Shown here in pieces: positions 31,351 through 43,005 of a stretch of 64,000 nt of DNA. The first letter of the stretch is position 1, and the number at the start of each line of letters is the position of its first letter. Source of the DNA: Nephrocerus scutellatus. Its lineage: Eukaryota > Arthropoda > Insecta > Diptera > Pipunculidae. A model generated the notes under the pieces. The model searched no databases. It was given only the letters and a program-made list of their open reading frames with translations, and was not told the origin of the DNA. A program made the position numbers and the translations under genes. The DNA is taken from the NCBI GenBank assembly GCA_947095585.1, contig OX352763.1, positions 115,733,908 to 115,797,907 on the forward strand, written 5' to 3'.

Positions 31351-32300
31351 AATAAATACTGGAAGCACCAGTGGATAAGATTCCGTTTGCTTTCCTTAAG
31401 AAGTCAGATTATGATTTTATGCAGGATATCCCAGAGGGAAATAAAATGTCAGACAAATTCGAGATACTAAGTGGGGTCCGACAAGGTTGCATTCTATCGC
31501 CGATATTTTTTTTTATTGGTGATTATTTATGTGCTTCGCGAAGCTTTGTCTACTGGGTGCGGAGCAATTCGTTGGACTCTTACATCTTAACTCAAACATC
31601 TGAACTAATCTTACGACGTTTGTTTCTTTCTCACAGGTTATGGTTCTGCACCAAATGACAGCAAGATAGTCGTGTCGTGTGGTTGACAATTAACACTGCA
31701 CCAAAACCTTTAACCTCGCTACTAACTCATTAACTTAAGTTAGTATTTCTGGACAACCGGTAGAGAGAGTAAAACGTTTCTAATATCTTGGAAGTATTGC
31801 CTTGACTGAAGGTAGAACCGAACAGGATATTGTCAACATCGTTCCGTTCAAATGTTGAATCTGTGCTGTTGTATGAGTGCAGAAATTGGAAGGTGACCGC
31901 TACTATCACAAAAGAACTACAAACGTTGGTTAATAGACGCCTACGGAACATCTTAAGGGGGTTTTGTGGACTAATCGTATCCCTAACAAACATATTTATC
32001 AGAGAACGGGCTAGGAACCAATAGGCACAACCACGCAACGATAGAAGTGGCCTGATCATACACCTATAAAAGGCGACAGTTTCATAGCAAACTACGCGAT
32101 GCAATGGAATCCGTCATCGCAAGATGGTAGAAGAACGGATCGACCGAGAATGGCGCTGAATAGCTGAGGAGGAGACACGCTAATTGGAAAGATTTGGAGA
32201 GAGCTGAAGAACATTGCCAGGAACCGTAAACGATGTCGCATAGGCATAGTAGAGGCGCTGGGACCCACAAGGGGAAGTAGGACATGCGACAAGAAAAAGG
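31350..32300 (+). mobile_element. LINE relic, RT and C-terminus (family X)
   Basis: It contains EILSGVRQGCILSPIFF (about 31460-31515), the RT motif before YADD, then after a gap VESVLLYECRNWKVTATITK and LQTLVNRRLRNILRGF (31850-31965), and a frameshifted tail whose pieces include KIWRELKNIARNRKRCRIGI (about 32185-32245). The second half matches the copy at 39080-39690. YADD is deleted. Confidence 0.7.
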
Positions 32301-32599
32301 TTTAAAATGAGACTTAAGTGAGCAACGTTATATTGAGGCATAGCATAAATAGCACACCTTATTAACTGGCTTTGTGACTTTACCATTTGGTAATCCTTCA
32401 AATTATTATGCCTGGAGTAGCATCTCTTAATGTCTTCGATTGCGCACTTTCGGTAGTTCTCTCAGCTTTTGTGCTCGTGGAGCTTAAGAGCAGCTTTCAA
32501 CCTTTACCCAAGCGTTGTCAAGTATGCCACTTGCGCCTTACTGCGTTCGTCATCAATTCAAGGCCTTTATTTTGGTGGCCGGGTCAAATCTATAGAACA

Positions 32600-33030
32600 T
32601 CAGTAGTGACGTATCTATGGCTGCGAAACGTGAAAAGTGCCAGAGTCAATTGCGACGCACCTTCAAGTCTTCGTCAACAAGTGCTTAAGGAGGATACTGA
32701 GAATAAGATGGCCGGACATTATCACCAATCAAGACTTGTGGAGAGTAACGCACCAGGAAGCACTCGCGATCACCATCAGACGACGAAAATGGAGCTGGGT
32801 TGGCCACACTTTAAGAAAGCTAGCGGACGATATTACGAAACTAGCGCTCGACTGGAATCCACAAGGAAGCCGCCGAGTTGGCCGTCCTAGCAAGACATGG
32901 AAAAGGACAATAGAAGAGGAAGAAAGATCCCAGGGCACAGAGTGGCGTCTCTTGCAACCTCAGGCGATAAATTGAGTTCGTTGGCGGGCGTTTGTAGAAA
33001 CCCTATGCTCCCCCGCGGATAAAGGAATGA
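32600..33030 (+). mobile_element. LINE C-terminal fragment (related family)
   Basis: The open stretch 32637-32975 reads LQVFVNKCLRRILRIRWPDI, RRKWSWVGHTLRKLADDITK and ALDWNPQGSRRVGRPSKTWK, a common C-terminal block of animal LINE ORF2 proteins. It is homologous to 42380-42660. The original stop region is shifted by small indels near 32970. Confidence 0.8.
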
Positions 33031-33037
33031 AAGAAGA

Positions 33038-33130
33038 ATTAGGATTTTAGTTAGATTGCTGGGATTTTGTACATTGGTATTTTGTTTTTAGGATTTTGTA
33101 TCAATAGGATTTCTTGGGGGATTTTCTAAA
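33038..33130. repeat. Degenerate GGGATTTTG-type repeat
   Basis: The word GGATTTT recurs at least five times with irregular spacing (GCTGGGATTTTGTACATTGG, TTAGGATTTTGTATC, TAGGATTTCTTGGGGGATTTTC). A similar cluster occurs at about 38775-38875. Confidence 0.55.
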
Positions 33131-33795
33131 TTTCCATTGTATTTACGCAAAAGGTTCTTAAAATTCATATCGCCATTTTCATATGAATACCCTCACGATT
33201 CCTCTACATTTAGCTCCACTTAAGGTCCAAAATCGATTTCAGCACACCACCAATTAGTGGAATCCACTGAAAAATACCCAATAATTGAAAACTATTTGCC
33301 GGTTTTTACTTATTACACATTGATATAGATATAGAAGACCAATATTATGCAGATCCAACAGGGCAATGGTCCTTTAGTTTCTTCGTTGTCCCGGGTCGAT
33401 TTCATCACAAAAACATTAAAAGTAATCACCTCATTTGGCAAGAGTCCAGGGATTTTACATTTTAGGTTTGCTATTAAATAGTTAGTGGTAGATTTCACCA
33501 AACCGCAGCACCACATTCCCAATATATATAACGAGGTGACAATGTGTTCGTCGTTGGAAAGCGGAGAGAAAGGCAGAGAGAAAGTGCTGTGCGGAAAGAA
33601 TCGTAGGCGAGTGGATTCGTCAAGAGGACGAACGGAATGAACTCCGTTACAGGGAAATCAGGGCAAGTATCCTCGGATGATGCGATGATGACCGAAAAGA
33701 TAAAATAGCGGAAATGCGATGAGAGTTTTCAACATCGTCCTGACTAACTTTGGCCGGCATCAAAAAGTAAAGAAAACAAAAAAAAACGACGACTG
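33131..33795. other. Non-coding, no recognised feature
   Basis: Unique-looking sequence before the 2.1-kb duplication. The purine-rich tract at about 33555-33640 has an open frame rich in Arg/Glu but no family motif. Confidence 0.45.
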
Positions 33796-34081
33796 CAGTA
33801 AAGAAAATTTGCACACTGTGTGCAGGATTCCTTGTTCCGATAGATGTTCTCTTCTACTGGCCTAGATTTACGAGTTTCTGTTTCGAGTCCAGCTAATTGA
33901 ATTTGAGTGCATTTTTCATAAGTACATGTATGTATATTGTCCAGTGAATATATTGATTTTGGACAAAAATTCAAGAAAGTCATTTTTTCTCTGTGTTATA
34001 TTTATTAAACCCAATTCATTGCATATCAATCCCCCTCCCTAACTTTTGACCTCAGCAAGATGACCTGAACATGCTGGGTCA

Positions 34082-34142
34082 GTGTCGGTGGTGCAGTGGT
34101 TAGAATCATTGGCTAGCATCGGGTTCAATTCCCGGCTCTCAC
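34082..34142 (+). ncRNA. tRNA-like SINE head with pol III A and B boxes (unit 1)
   Basis: TGGTGCAGTGGTTAGAA resembles an A box and GGGTTCAATTCCC contains a consensus B box. CGGG-TTCAATT-CCCG forms a T-arm with a 7-nt loop. The 3' side (CTCTCAC) can partly pair with the 5' start (GTGTCGG). The anticodon stem's 3' strand is missing, so this is not a working tRNA but the promoter head of a tRNA-derived SINE or pseudogene. Confidence 0.6.
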
Positions 34143-35340
34143 AAAGCCACGTGACGACGAGAGAGAGACGCGTACAACTGTCAAAATAATATTTAAGCAA
34201 AATGACAACATATGATTCAATTCACAACACATCACATCTCGTTGTATCAATTCACAATGCCGCGTGACGACGAGAGAGAGATGCATACAAATGTCAAAAT
34301 AATATTCAAGCAAAATGAAAACATATGATTCAATTCACAATACATCACGTGTCGTGGTACCAATTCACAATGCCGCGTGACGACGAGAGCGAGACGTGTA
34401 CAACTGTCAAAATAATATTCAAGTAAAATGAAAACATATGATTCAACTCACAACACATCACGTGTCGTGGTACCAATTCACAATGCCGCGTGACGACGAG
34501 AGCGAGACGTGTACAACTGTCAAAATAATATTCAAACAAAATGACAACATATGATTCAATTCACAACACATCACATGTCGTGGTACCAATTCACAATGCC
34601 GCGTGACGACGAGAGCGAGACGTGTACAACTGTCAAAATAATATTCAAGCAAAATGAAAACATATGATCCAATTCACAACACATCACGTCTCGTGTACCA
34701 ATTCACAATGCCGCGTGACGATGAGAGAGACACGCGTACAACTGTCATAATAATATTCAAGCAAAATGAAAACATATGATTCTCGCTGTACCAATTCACA
34801 ATGCCGCGTTACGACGAGAGCGAGACGTGTACAACTGTCAAAATAATATTCAAGCAAAATGAAAACATATGATTCAATTCACAATACATCACATCTCGTT
34901 GTACCAATTCACAATGCCGCGTGACGACGAGAGCGAGACGTGTACAAATGTCAAAATAATATTCAAGCAAAATCAAATCATATGATTCAATTCACAATAC
35001 ATCACATCTCGTTGTACCAATTCACAATGCCGCGTGATGACGAGAGAGAGACGCGTGCAGCTGTCATAATAATATTCACGCAAAATGAAAACATATGATC
35101 CAATTCACAACACATCACGTATCAACTCTTAATGCCGTGTGACGACGAGAGCGAGACGTTTACAACTGTCAAAATAATATTCAAGCAAAATGAAAATATA
35201 TGATTTAATTCACAACACATCACGTATCAACTCTTAATGCCGTGTGACGACGAGAGCGAGACGTGTACAACTGTCAAAATAACATTCAAGCAAAATAAAA
35301 ACATATGACTTCATTCACAAGACATCACATCTCGTGGATA
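34143..35340. repeat. VNTR array, ~113-bp monomer, 11 copies (unit 1)
   Basis: Each monomer has the order CCGCGTGACGACGAGAG, GAGACGTGTACAACTGTCAA, AATAATATTCAAGCAAAATG, AACATATGATTCAATTCAC and ACATCACGTGTCGTGGTACC. The GACGAGAG word recurs near 34151, 34266, 34380, 34493, 34606, 34718, 34811, 34924, 35037, 35141 and 35243. The unit near 34790 is shortened by about 20 bp and the last two by about 10 bp. The long open frames on the minus strand are a by-product of the repeat, not a gene. Confidence 0.95.
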
Positions 35341-36167
35341 ATTCGCGCGGCATGCCAACGTGAGTGTCTTGATAATTTCCAGTTGTCATTATTCGTTTGC
35401 ATATGGTTGTCAAAACGAAAAGCATTGAATCGTCGATGATTTCCTTTCAACGTCATAAGGTATTGTGAATTCTCTCCTCACTTCAATTCAATTTCAGTAA
35501 TTTGCTCCTTAAAAATAGCAGCCGGACATTTTTCAATAAAAAGTTTATTAACTTAAAGTTCCGGTTAAAGAAATAAAGGATCAAAACGTGAATGAAATTG
35601 AGGTGATTTTAACAAATCACCACAAATGCCACTTCCGACAAGTCCGGAATTGCCGTACACTTCATCGCTTTCTGATCTGTAATCGAATAGTGTGGAGCGC
35701 GCGACGAGCGTCATGTCGGAAAAATAACCCTGAGTTAATTTTTGCAATAAAACAGATTGTCGGATGGCAAATTGAGTCGAATTTGGTCAATCGTCGGTCA
35801 ATGATGTAATATGATTTTGTGGAATGTTCTGAACAAGCCACACAGAACGGGAAGGAAGGAGGAAGAGGTGAATCGTTTCAACAGTAAAGAAAATTTGCAC
35901 ACTGTGTGCAGGATTCCTTGTTCCGATAGATGTTCTCTTCTACTGGCCTAGATTTACGAGTTTCTGTTTCGAGTCCAGCTAATTGAATTTGAGTGCATTT
36001 TTCATAAGTACATGTATGTATATTGTCCAGTGAATATATTGATTTTGGACAAAAATTCAAGAAAGTCATTTTTTCTCTGTGTTATATTTATTAAACCCAA
36101 TTCATTGCATATCAATCCCCCTCCCTAACTTTTGACCTCAGCAAGATGACCTGAACATGCTGGGTCA

Positions 36168-36228
36168 GTGTCGGTGGTGCAGTGGTTAGAATCATTGGCT
36201 AGCATCGGGTTCAATTCCCGGCTCTCAC
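36168..36228 (+). ncRNA. tRNA-like SINE head (unit 2)
   Basis: This is the exact counterpart of 34082-34142, with the same A-box- and B-box-like segments and the same missing anticodon-stem strand. Confidence 0.6.
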
Positions 36229-37540
36229 AAAGCCACGTGACGACGAGAGAGAGACGCGTACAACTGTCAAAATAATATTTAAGCAAAATGACAACATATG
36301 ATTCAATTCACAACACATCACATCTCGTTGTATCAATTCACAATGCCGCGTGACGACGAGAGAGAGATGCATACAAATGTCAAAATAATATTCAAGCAAA
36401 ATGAAAACATATGATTCAATTCACAATACATCACGTGTCGTGGTACCAATTCACAATGCCGCGTGACGACGAGAGCGAGACGTGTACAACTGTCAAAATA
36501 ATATTCAAGTAAAATGAAAACATATGATTCAACTCACAACACATCACGTGTCGTGGTACCAATTCACAATGCCGCGTGACGACGAGAGCGAGACGTGTAC
36601 AACTGTCAAAATAATATTCAAACAAAATGACAACATATGATTCAATTCACAACACATCACGTGTCGTGGTACCAATTCACAATGCCGCGTGACGACGAGA
36701 GCGAGACGTGTACAACTGTCAAAATAATATTCAAGCAAAATGAAAACATATGATCCAATTCACAACACATCACGTCTCGTGTACCAATTCACAATGCCGC
36801 GTGACGATGAGAGAGACACGCGTACAACTGTCATAATAATATTCAAGCAAAATGAAAACATATGATTCTCGCTGTACCAATTCACAATGCCGCGTTACGA
36901 CGAGAGCGAGACGTGTACAACTGTCAAAATTATATTCAAGCAAAATGAAAACATATGATTCAATTCACAATACATCACATCTCGTTGTACCAATTCACAA
37001 TGCCGCGTGACGACGAGAGCGAGACGTGTACAACTGTCAAAATAATATTCAAATGAAAACATATTATTCAATTCACAATACATCACATCTCGTTGTACCA
37101 ATTCACAATGCCGCGTGACGACGAGAGCGAGACGTGTACAAATGTCAAAATAATATTCAAGCAAAATCAAATCATATGATTCAATTCACAATACATCACA
37201 TCTCGTTGTACCAATTCACAATGCCGCGTGATGACGAGAGAGAGACGCGTGCAGCTGTCATAATAATATTCACGCAAAATGAAAACATATGATCCAATTC
37301 ACAACACATCACGTATCAACTCTTAATGCCGTGTGACGACGAGAGCGAGACGTTTACAACTGTCAAAATAATATTCAAGCAAAATGAAAATATATGATTT
37401 AATTCACAACACATCACGTATCAACTCTTAATGCCGTGTGACGACGAGAGCGAGACGTGTACAACTGTCAAAATAACATTCAAGCAAAATAAAAACATAT
37501 GACTTCATTCACAAGACATCACATCTCGTGGATAATTCGC
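36229..37540. repeat. VNTR array, ~113-bp monomer, 12 copies (unit 2)
   Basis: The same monomer as unit 1 with one additional copy. The shared shortened monomers in matching positions show that the array was duplicated as a block and then gained or lost one unit. Confidence 0.95.
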
Positions 37541-38075
37541 GCGGCATGCCAACGTGAGTGTCTTGATAATTTCCAGTTGTCATTATTCGTTTGCATATGG
37601 TTGTCAAAACGAAAAGCATTGAATCGTCGATGATTTCCTTTCAACGTCATAAGGTATTGTGAATTCTCTCCTCACTTCAATTCAATTTCAGTAATTTGCT
37701 CCTTAAAAATAGCAGCCGGACATTTTTCAATAAAAAGTTTATTAACTTAAAGTTCCGGTTAAAGAAATAAAGGATCAAAACTTGAATGAAATTGAGGTGA
37801 TTTTAACAAATCACCACAAATGCCACTTCCGACAAGTCCGGAATTGCCGTACACTTCATCGCTTTCTGATCTGTAATCGAATAGTGTGGAGCGCGCGACG
37901 AGCGTCATGTCGGAAAAATAACCCTGAGTTAATTTTTGCAATAAAACAGATTGTCGGATGGCAAATTGAGTCGAATTTGGTCAATCGTCGGTCAATGATG
38001 TAATATGATTTTGTAGAATGTTCTGAATAAGCCACACAGAACGGGAAGGAAGGAGGAAGAGGTGAATCGTTTCAA

Positions 38076-39079
38076 TTGTAAGAGGAATACCAATGAAATT
38101 CTCAATACCCCGAGAATTTAAAAGATTTTTTTGTGTCCATGACTCCGTTTTCTTATATCAGACGAGTATATAAACCTGTGCGTGGCATGACAAACATTCA
38201 TATTTTATATCACATGTTCAGTTGGCTTTTTTTCCTGTCTCATAAGAGAAATATTTCACTGAAGATATCCTTGAATCAGATATCAGTCTGTCTTGTCTGT
38301 CTGTCTGTCTATATAGTCTTTTGTGACAGTCCATAAGGATCTCTGTTGAATTTTCAGGAATGACAATAATATGCTTATTTTCGAATTTAATCTGACATCA
38401 TCGACTTTAACGTGTGAATGGCATTCTTAATACGATTGTACATGTGCCGAGGTGGAGCTATCTAATTGAAGTTGAATCTGGTGAAGGAATTTCAAGATAT
38501 TCATTTATCTTCAGGACATTTTTTATATGACACTAATACATAGTTAGTTTATTTACAAAATAATTTAAGATTAAGGTCAAGATTAGGGATCAATACTCCG
38601 GGAATTTAAGAACTTTCCGTGACTTTGCACATCTTGATGGACAAAAATACGTATAACGTATACTTAAGACAGGGATGGGTTGGGTACGTGATCGCGCTTC
38701 TCAAAATCCCGCAACCGACATTAATAGTTTTTGAGAAACGCTTTTCAAAAGGATAGGAAGGAATTTATAATATCGCATTGTAGTATGGTTACGGGATTTT
38801 GTATTTGCGGTACGGACTTAGCACTTACGAGATTTATAAGTTTACGGGATTTTGGTATGCGGGATTTTCTTATTCATCTTCATTTATTATACAGTGCGAT
38901 GTAAATTGAAATGAATACAATGCGGATAAAGTCATGTCGCTTTTTCTTCTAATTCACGCGCTCCTCTATGCTGATCTGTTCTGGATTGTTCATTTCCAGT
39001 TTCTGACTTGCAGTGTTCTTGCACTGAGTTCATCTTGCTCTTGCTCTCAGGCGCCGCTTAGCCACACCACATGACATAC
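38076..39079. other. Non-coding; microsatellite and GGGATTTT cluster
   Basis: It contains TCTGTCTTGTCTGTCTGTCTG (near 38288-38310) and a degenerate GGGATTTT cluster at about 38775-38875. I recognise nothing coding. Confidence 0.5.
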
Positions 39080-39690
39080 CCAAAAATGGCGAGCCGTCGT
39101 CTACCTCTTTGTACCGACCCATACCACTTACATTCATTCTTTCCAAGGTCATGAAAACGCTGATCAATCGTAATCAACCGAGTCGGCAAACCAAATTCAG
39201 TGTTTGGTAAGATGTCCATGATATGGCGAAGCTATGCGATCAGCTTAAACACCAAGCTGCGAATGTTCCGTTCAAATGTTGAATCTGTGCTGTTGTATGG
39301 GTGCGGTTACCGCTACTCTCACAAAAAGATTTCCAACGTTCCTAGATAGGAACATCTTTAGGGTTTTCTGGCCTAACCGTATCTCTAACGATTATCTTTG
39401 CCAGAGAATCAATAGACACAACCATCCAACGACGGAAGTGGCAGTGGATTGGTCATACACTCCGAAAAGGCGGCAGTTCCAAAGCAAACTACGCAATGCA
39501 ATGGAATCCGTTATCTCAAGATGATAGAAGAACGGGTCGTCCGAGAAATACATGGCGCAGAACAGTTGAGGAGGAGTCACGGCAATTGGGGAAGAGTTGG
39601 AGAGAGCTGAAGCTCATTGCCAGGAATCGCACGCGATGGCGCGTAGGCGTAGTAGAGGCCCTAAGACCCACAAGGGGATATAGGACATAA
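39080..39690 (+). mobile_element. LINE relic (family X), 3' half
   Basis: It opens with an RT piece like that at 6155 and 48580 (FFPRS-type, ACGCTGATCAATCGTAA), then NVESVLLYGCG-type sequence at about 39265. The best-kept part, 39496-39690, reads RRTGRPRNTWRRTVEEESRQ and LIARNRTRWRVGVVEALRPT and ends with a stop. It is homologous to 31850-32300. Internal deletions remove most of RT. Confidence 0.75.
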
Positions 39691-39694
39691 CAAA

Positions 39695-39850
39695 GTAAGT
39701 ATCGCAAGCCGAGCACTAACCAATTGTTTTTAAAAAAGTCCCATCAATTTCTGCCTGGTAGAAGCCGAGATATGCGAGTTAACAAACTGATCAACGTACA
39801 AACACGCTGCAAAAATGTTCTTATCCTCGGATTATTAGCTCACAATTAAA
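39695..39850 (+). repeat. Dispersed repeat, also at 51335-51535
   Basis: It shares CGCAAGC-GAGCACTAA, AATTGTTTTAAAA-AGTCCCATCAA, TTCTG-CTGGTAGAAG and GAGTGGACAAACTGA-like words with 51335-51535, in the same orientation. Its class is unknown. Confidence 0.7.
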
Positions 39851-41284
39851 GTATTTTTGAATTTAATTTGAAAAGCAAAAGCAAAAGTTAAAAGTTTTAA
39901 AAGTAACTACATATTTAAGTTTTTATTTTTAAACGCTTATTCCCTTAAAATCCCTCGCTGCTGAATAATATCCTTGATTATTTGTCGTATTTCCAATGGA
40001 TATGGGTGTTGGAACCTGCAATAAGTAGGAATAACTGAAGTCTGTCTGGTATAAGGTAATACAACTAATTAAATTCTTTTGCGTAAATTGGATTATTAAG
40101 TGCTGTTCATCCTTTCAACATTAAGGTGCTTACCTAACCGAGCATCGAGTAATGCTTCTACTCTATATCCTGCGACCTTTCACTGAAAGCTTCAAGCATT
40201 GCTGCCACGCATCCACACAACACTAGTGGTGCTCTAGAGGGTAGGGGAATTGAATTTAATTAAAAAATTCGTAGGGAACACATTTCTCTTTGTCGTAGCG
40301 GGAGGTTTTTTTTTTTTTTTGCTTCGGTTCTTCCTTGCCTCTGTCCTGTTTTCATTCTAGTGTCCGGAGAAAACTGGCTGCTCATTCATACGTTTGTTTG
40401 CCTATTCATGTCGCGCCGCTGTGCGAAATCCGAGAACCAGAGCCAGAGCCGAAGCCCAAGTGTATTCTTGCCACTTCAACGTTTGCACATTCACCTGACT
40501 GTTGTTCGCTTCTGGAATACTTTTCATAGCCATTGCATTCGCTGATGCTGTTCTCGTTCAAGGCATTCCATCAGATAAGTCACCGTTACTGTGGGCGTTT
40601 GGGCATATATTTCAGAAATAACTATTTACATAGTTGAGTCATCTCTGCCAGGATCAGGCTCCGAACGAACAGGTAATTTAAATAATCTCTGAAAATGTCA
40701 AAAGGCCGCTTGTACTTTCCTGCTGTAGTATTTTGTTTGTAGTGGCGTTCACTATTAGCCTACCGACGCATGGCAGCCAGCCGTGCAGATTGCGAATGAA
40801 ATGCACAATTGGCAAGGTAACTAACTACCTATAGTGTCGTACGGATGGGTTCATCGTTATCACACCTCAGTGGGATTTATAGAAAAGTAGAATGTCCTGC
40901 TCCTTGATTTAAAACTGTACTACTGATGCCATCTGCACAACGTTAATTGAGCAAATTTCTACGAAGTGCAATTGGGAGCACAACATACTCGTTTTGTTGC
41001 AATTTTCGTTCGAGTATCTTCCAAGAGGAGATAACCCGCTGACACGTGAGAAAGGTGAAATGCCAATGTTGGCTGGAAGTGCATATTTCAAGTGGAAATA
41101 AATAAAGGTCTTTGGGAGATTGATTTTAATCGTTAAAGCTGTATTTTTGTAAGAGTTGAATTTCTCATCTTAACTGAATTGATGATAAGTTGGGATAAGC
41201 TACTTCCTCAATGCGTAATTGATTGATTGTTAATGAAGAAATGTGTGGAATATAGATATTTGTTTAATAAAAAGCAAGTTCCTA
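39851..41284. other. Intergenic, no recognised feature
   Basis: It contains a 14-nt T run near 40307-40320 and two overlapping open frames (40335-40545) without recognised motifs. Confidence 0.5.
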
Positions 41285-42205
41285 AATTGCTAGGTCGGAT
41301 TCGGTTAAGATAATGGTGGTAGTCGGTGGAAAAGCCGACCCTCCAGTTAGCGCTAGAGTCTTCTCAGAAAAGATATAGGCTTCCTGAATCCGCTAGCATC
41401 TTTCAGGCGGAGATCCTGGCGATAAGGGAGTCATGCAGGGCACTTGCTAGCAACACCGCTATAGATGGCAGGGTCTGCATATCCGTGGACAGCCAATCCG
41501 CAATCAAAGCAATTATTGCGACTAGCAACAGCTGAAAACTTGTCTGACAGTGCCCTGCTGAATAAGCTTCAGTAAGCCAAAGCATGTACCCAACTCTACA
41601 GTGAGTGCTGGGGCATAGCGACATTGACGGAAGCAAGAAAGCGGATGAACTGGCAAAGAAGGGCGTAACATTGGACATCGACCCCATTAAGAGAGTGAGC
41701 TGTCCATTGAGCTCCGTCAGAGAACAAGTCCTTACTTTCCATACCACCAAGGCCCAAATAAGGTGTAATGACATGACCAACTCTGCTATACTTCGAGAGC
41801 GATGTGTTCTTCCTACAATAAAAACAAATTCACCGAACTGATCTCAAGATCACGGAAAGATATTTCCAGAGTCGTGGTTAATATCACTGGGCATTGGCCG
41901 GTAGGCAGCTACGAAGCTAAACTGGGAATTCCGCACAATATTTTTTGCAGAAGCTGCAGAGATGTCAATGAGAGGGAAACTCTCAACCATTATCTCTGCA
42001 ACTATCCAGACTTGGTGGGCTTCCGAATGAATAAATGGAAAAAACCCTTCTTTCCCAGCCTGAGAAAGCTTTCGGAGTGCCGCAGAACACCGATCTGATC
42101 TCTTACCTGAACGCTACAGGATGGCTGTAATTATTCCGATAGTCTGTCACGTCGTAAGGTCTCCAGAGGGTTGTGGTTACAAAACGGCGCACTCTAGCCG
42201 CAGAT
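41285..42205 (+). mobile_element. LINE 3' portion with RNase H (copy D, most intact)
   Basis: Plus-strand frames read SIFQAEILAIRESCRALASN and ISVDSQSAIKAIIATSNS (RNase H, 41395-41535), VLGHSDIDGSKKADELAKKG (41608-41670, the RNase H His/Asp motif), then LGIPHNIFCRSCRDVNERET with a C/H pattern, and SLRKLSECRRTPI before a stop at 42098. A short 3' UTR ends near 42205. Copies A, B and C are the same family on the minus strand. Frameshifts at about 41540 and 41850 kill the ORF. Confidence 0.8.
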
Positions 42206-42335
42206 GTGTTGACGTTCATAAAAGCACCGTCAGTGTCAAGGAATGCTACCATCGTGTACTCTTTATAGTGAAGGAAATTTTCAATAGAAGTTACTAGCGT
42301 ATATTCAGAGCTTTTTACACAGATTTGCCCTTGAT
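42205..42335 (-). mobile_element. LINE RT fragment (first catalytic Asp), antisense
   Basis: The minus strand reads SIENFLHYKEYTMVAFLDTD followed by GAFMNVNTSAARVR, the RT motif containing the first catalytic Asp. It directly abuts the 3' end of copy D. Confidence 0.65.
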
Positions 42336-42379
42336 CAGTAGACAGAAGTCTCTTGTCATGGATATCAATCAGTCTTTCT

Positions 42380-42660
42380 AGTGTCTCTAAGTGGAGAGTA
42401 ACGCAGCAGGAAGCAATCGCGATCACCCTCAGATGACGAAAATGGAGCTGGATTGGCCACACTTTGAGAAAGCCAGCGGACGATATTACGAAACTAGCGC
42501 TCGACTGGAATTCACAAGGAAGCCGCCGAGTAGCAAGACATGGAAAAGGACAATAAAAGATGAAGCAAGATCTCAGTGGAAAGAGTGGCGTCTCTTGAGA
42601 CCTCGAGTTCGTTGGCGGGCATTTGTAGAAGCCCTATGTTCACCCGCGGAGTAAAGGAAA
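42380..42660 (+). mobile_element. LINE C-terminal fragment
   Basis: Homologous to 32740-33030: GAGAGTAACGCAGCAGGAAG, CGAAAATGGAGCTGGATTGG and CACAAGGAAGCCGCCGAG. The encoded KTWKRTIKDEARSQWKEWRL and VRWRAFVEALCSPAE end with a stop at 42654. Confidence 0.8.
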
Positions 42661-43005
42661 GAAAAAAGAAGAAGGATGATACCGATTGGGTCTGAGATAT
42701 TTTGGACTAACATGCGAGCTATTTCCGCCTTTGGATATGAAAACCAATTTCACTTCTCTCCATAGATCTGGAATGTGGACCAGATCAAGACAGCTCTTTC
42801 GAGTTGTCTCTAACAAAGAAAGGATAATATCGGAAGTCCTTTGCAGTTCGGCTGGAATTATGCCGTCTGGTCCTGCTGATTTGTATGATGGTTTGAAACT
42901 AGGCAGAACCCAAAGCAATTTATTCTTATTTATCATATCTTGGGAGATAGTTGTTTGAGTGTTTGACCTGTTTAGGTTAACGAACTTCAAACGTAGCATA
43001 AAAAA
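42640..43005 (-). mobile_element. LINE RT fragment (early RT), antisense
   Basis: Minus-strand residues include PSFKPSYKSAGPDGIIPAEL, LETTRKSCLDLVHIPDLWRE and VKLVFISKGGNSSHVSPK, the conserved early RT block of I/LOA-like LINEs. It overlaps the end of the preceding plus-strand fragment. Confidence 0.75.

Larger units (their letters stand above)
33796..35881. repeat. Tandem duplication unit 1 (2086 bp)
   Basis: It begins CAGTAAAGAAAATTTGCAC and ends GGTGAATCGTTTCAA, immediately followed by a second copy starting with the same words at 35882. It contains a unique left part, a tRNA-like head (34082), a VNTR array of 11 monomers and a unique right part (35341-35881). Unit 2 differs by a handful of substitutions (for example near 34573, 34850 and 35587) and one additional monomer. 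Confidence 0.95.
35882..38075. repeat. Tandem duplication unit 2 (2194 bp)
   Basis: A near-identical repeat of 33796-35881, lengthened by 108 bp. The extra length is one more VNTR monomer (around 37035-37142) that lacks GCAA before ATGAAAAC. The unit ends TTCAA at 38075, after which sequence is unrelated. Confidence 0.95.

Noticed and set aside
34082..34142. Functional tRNA gene
   Set aside because: The acceptor pairing is poor and the anticodon stem's 3' strand is missing; only promoter boxes and a T-arm remain.
34143..35340. CRISPR-like array
   Set aside because: The repeats are contiguous ~113-bp monomers without unique spacers, in a eukaryotic context.
34125..37170. Repeated minus-strand open frames of about 60-90 residues with the same Tyr/Phe-rich sequence
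   Set aside because: They are the translation of the 113-bp VNTR monomer and repeat with it; there is no start context, splice structure or family similarity.
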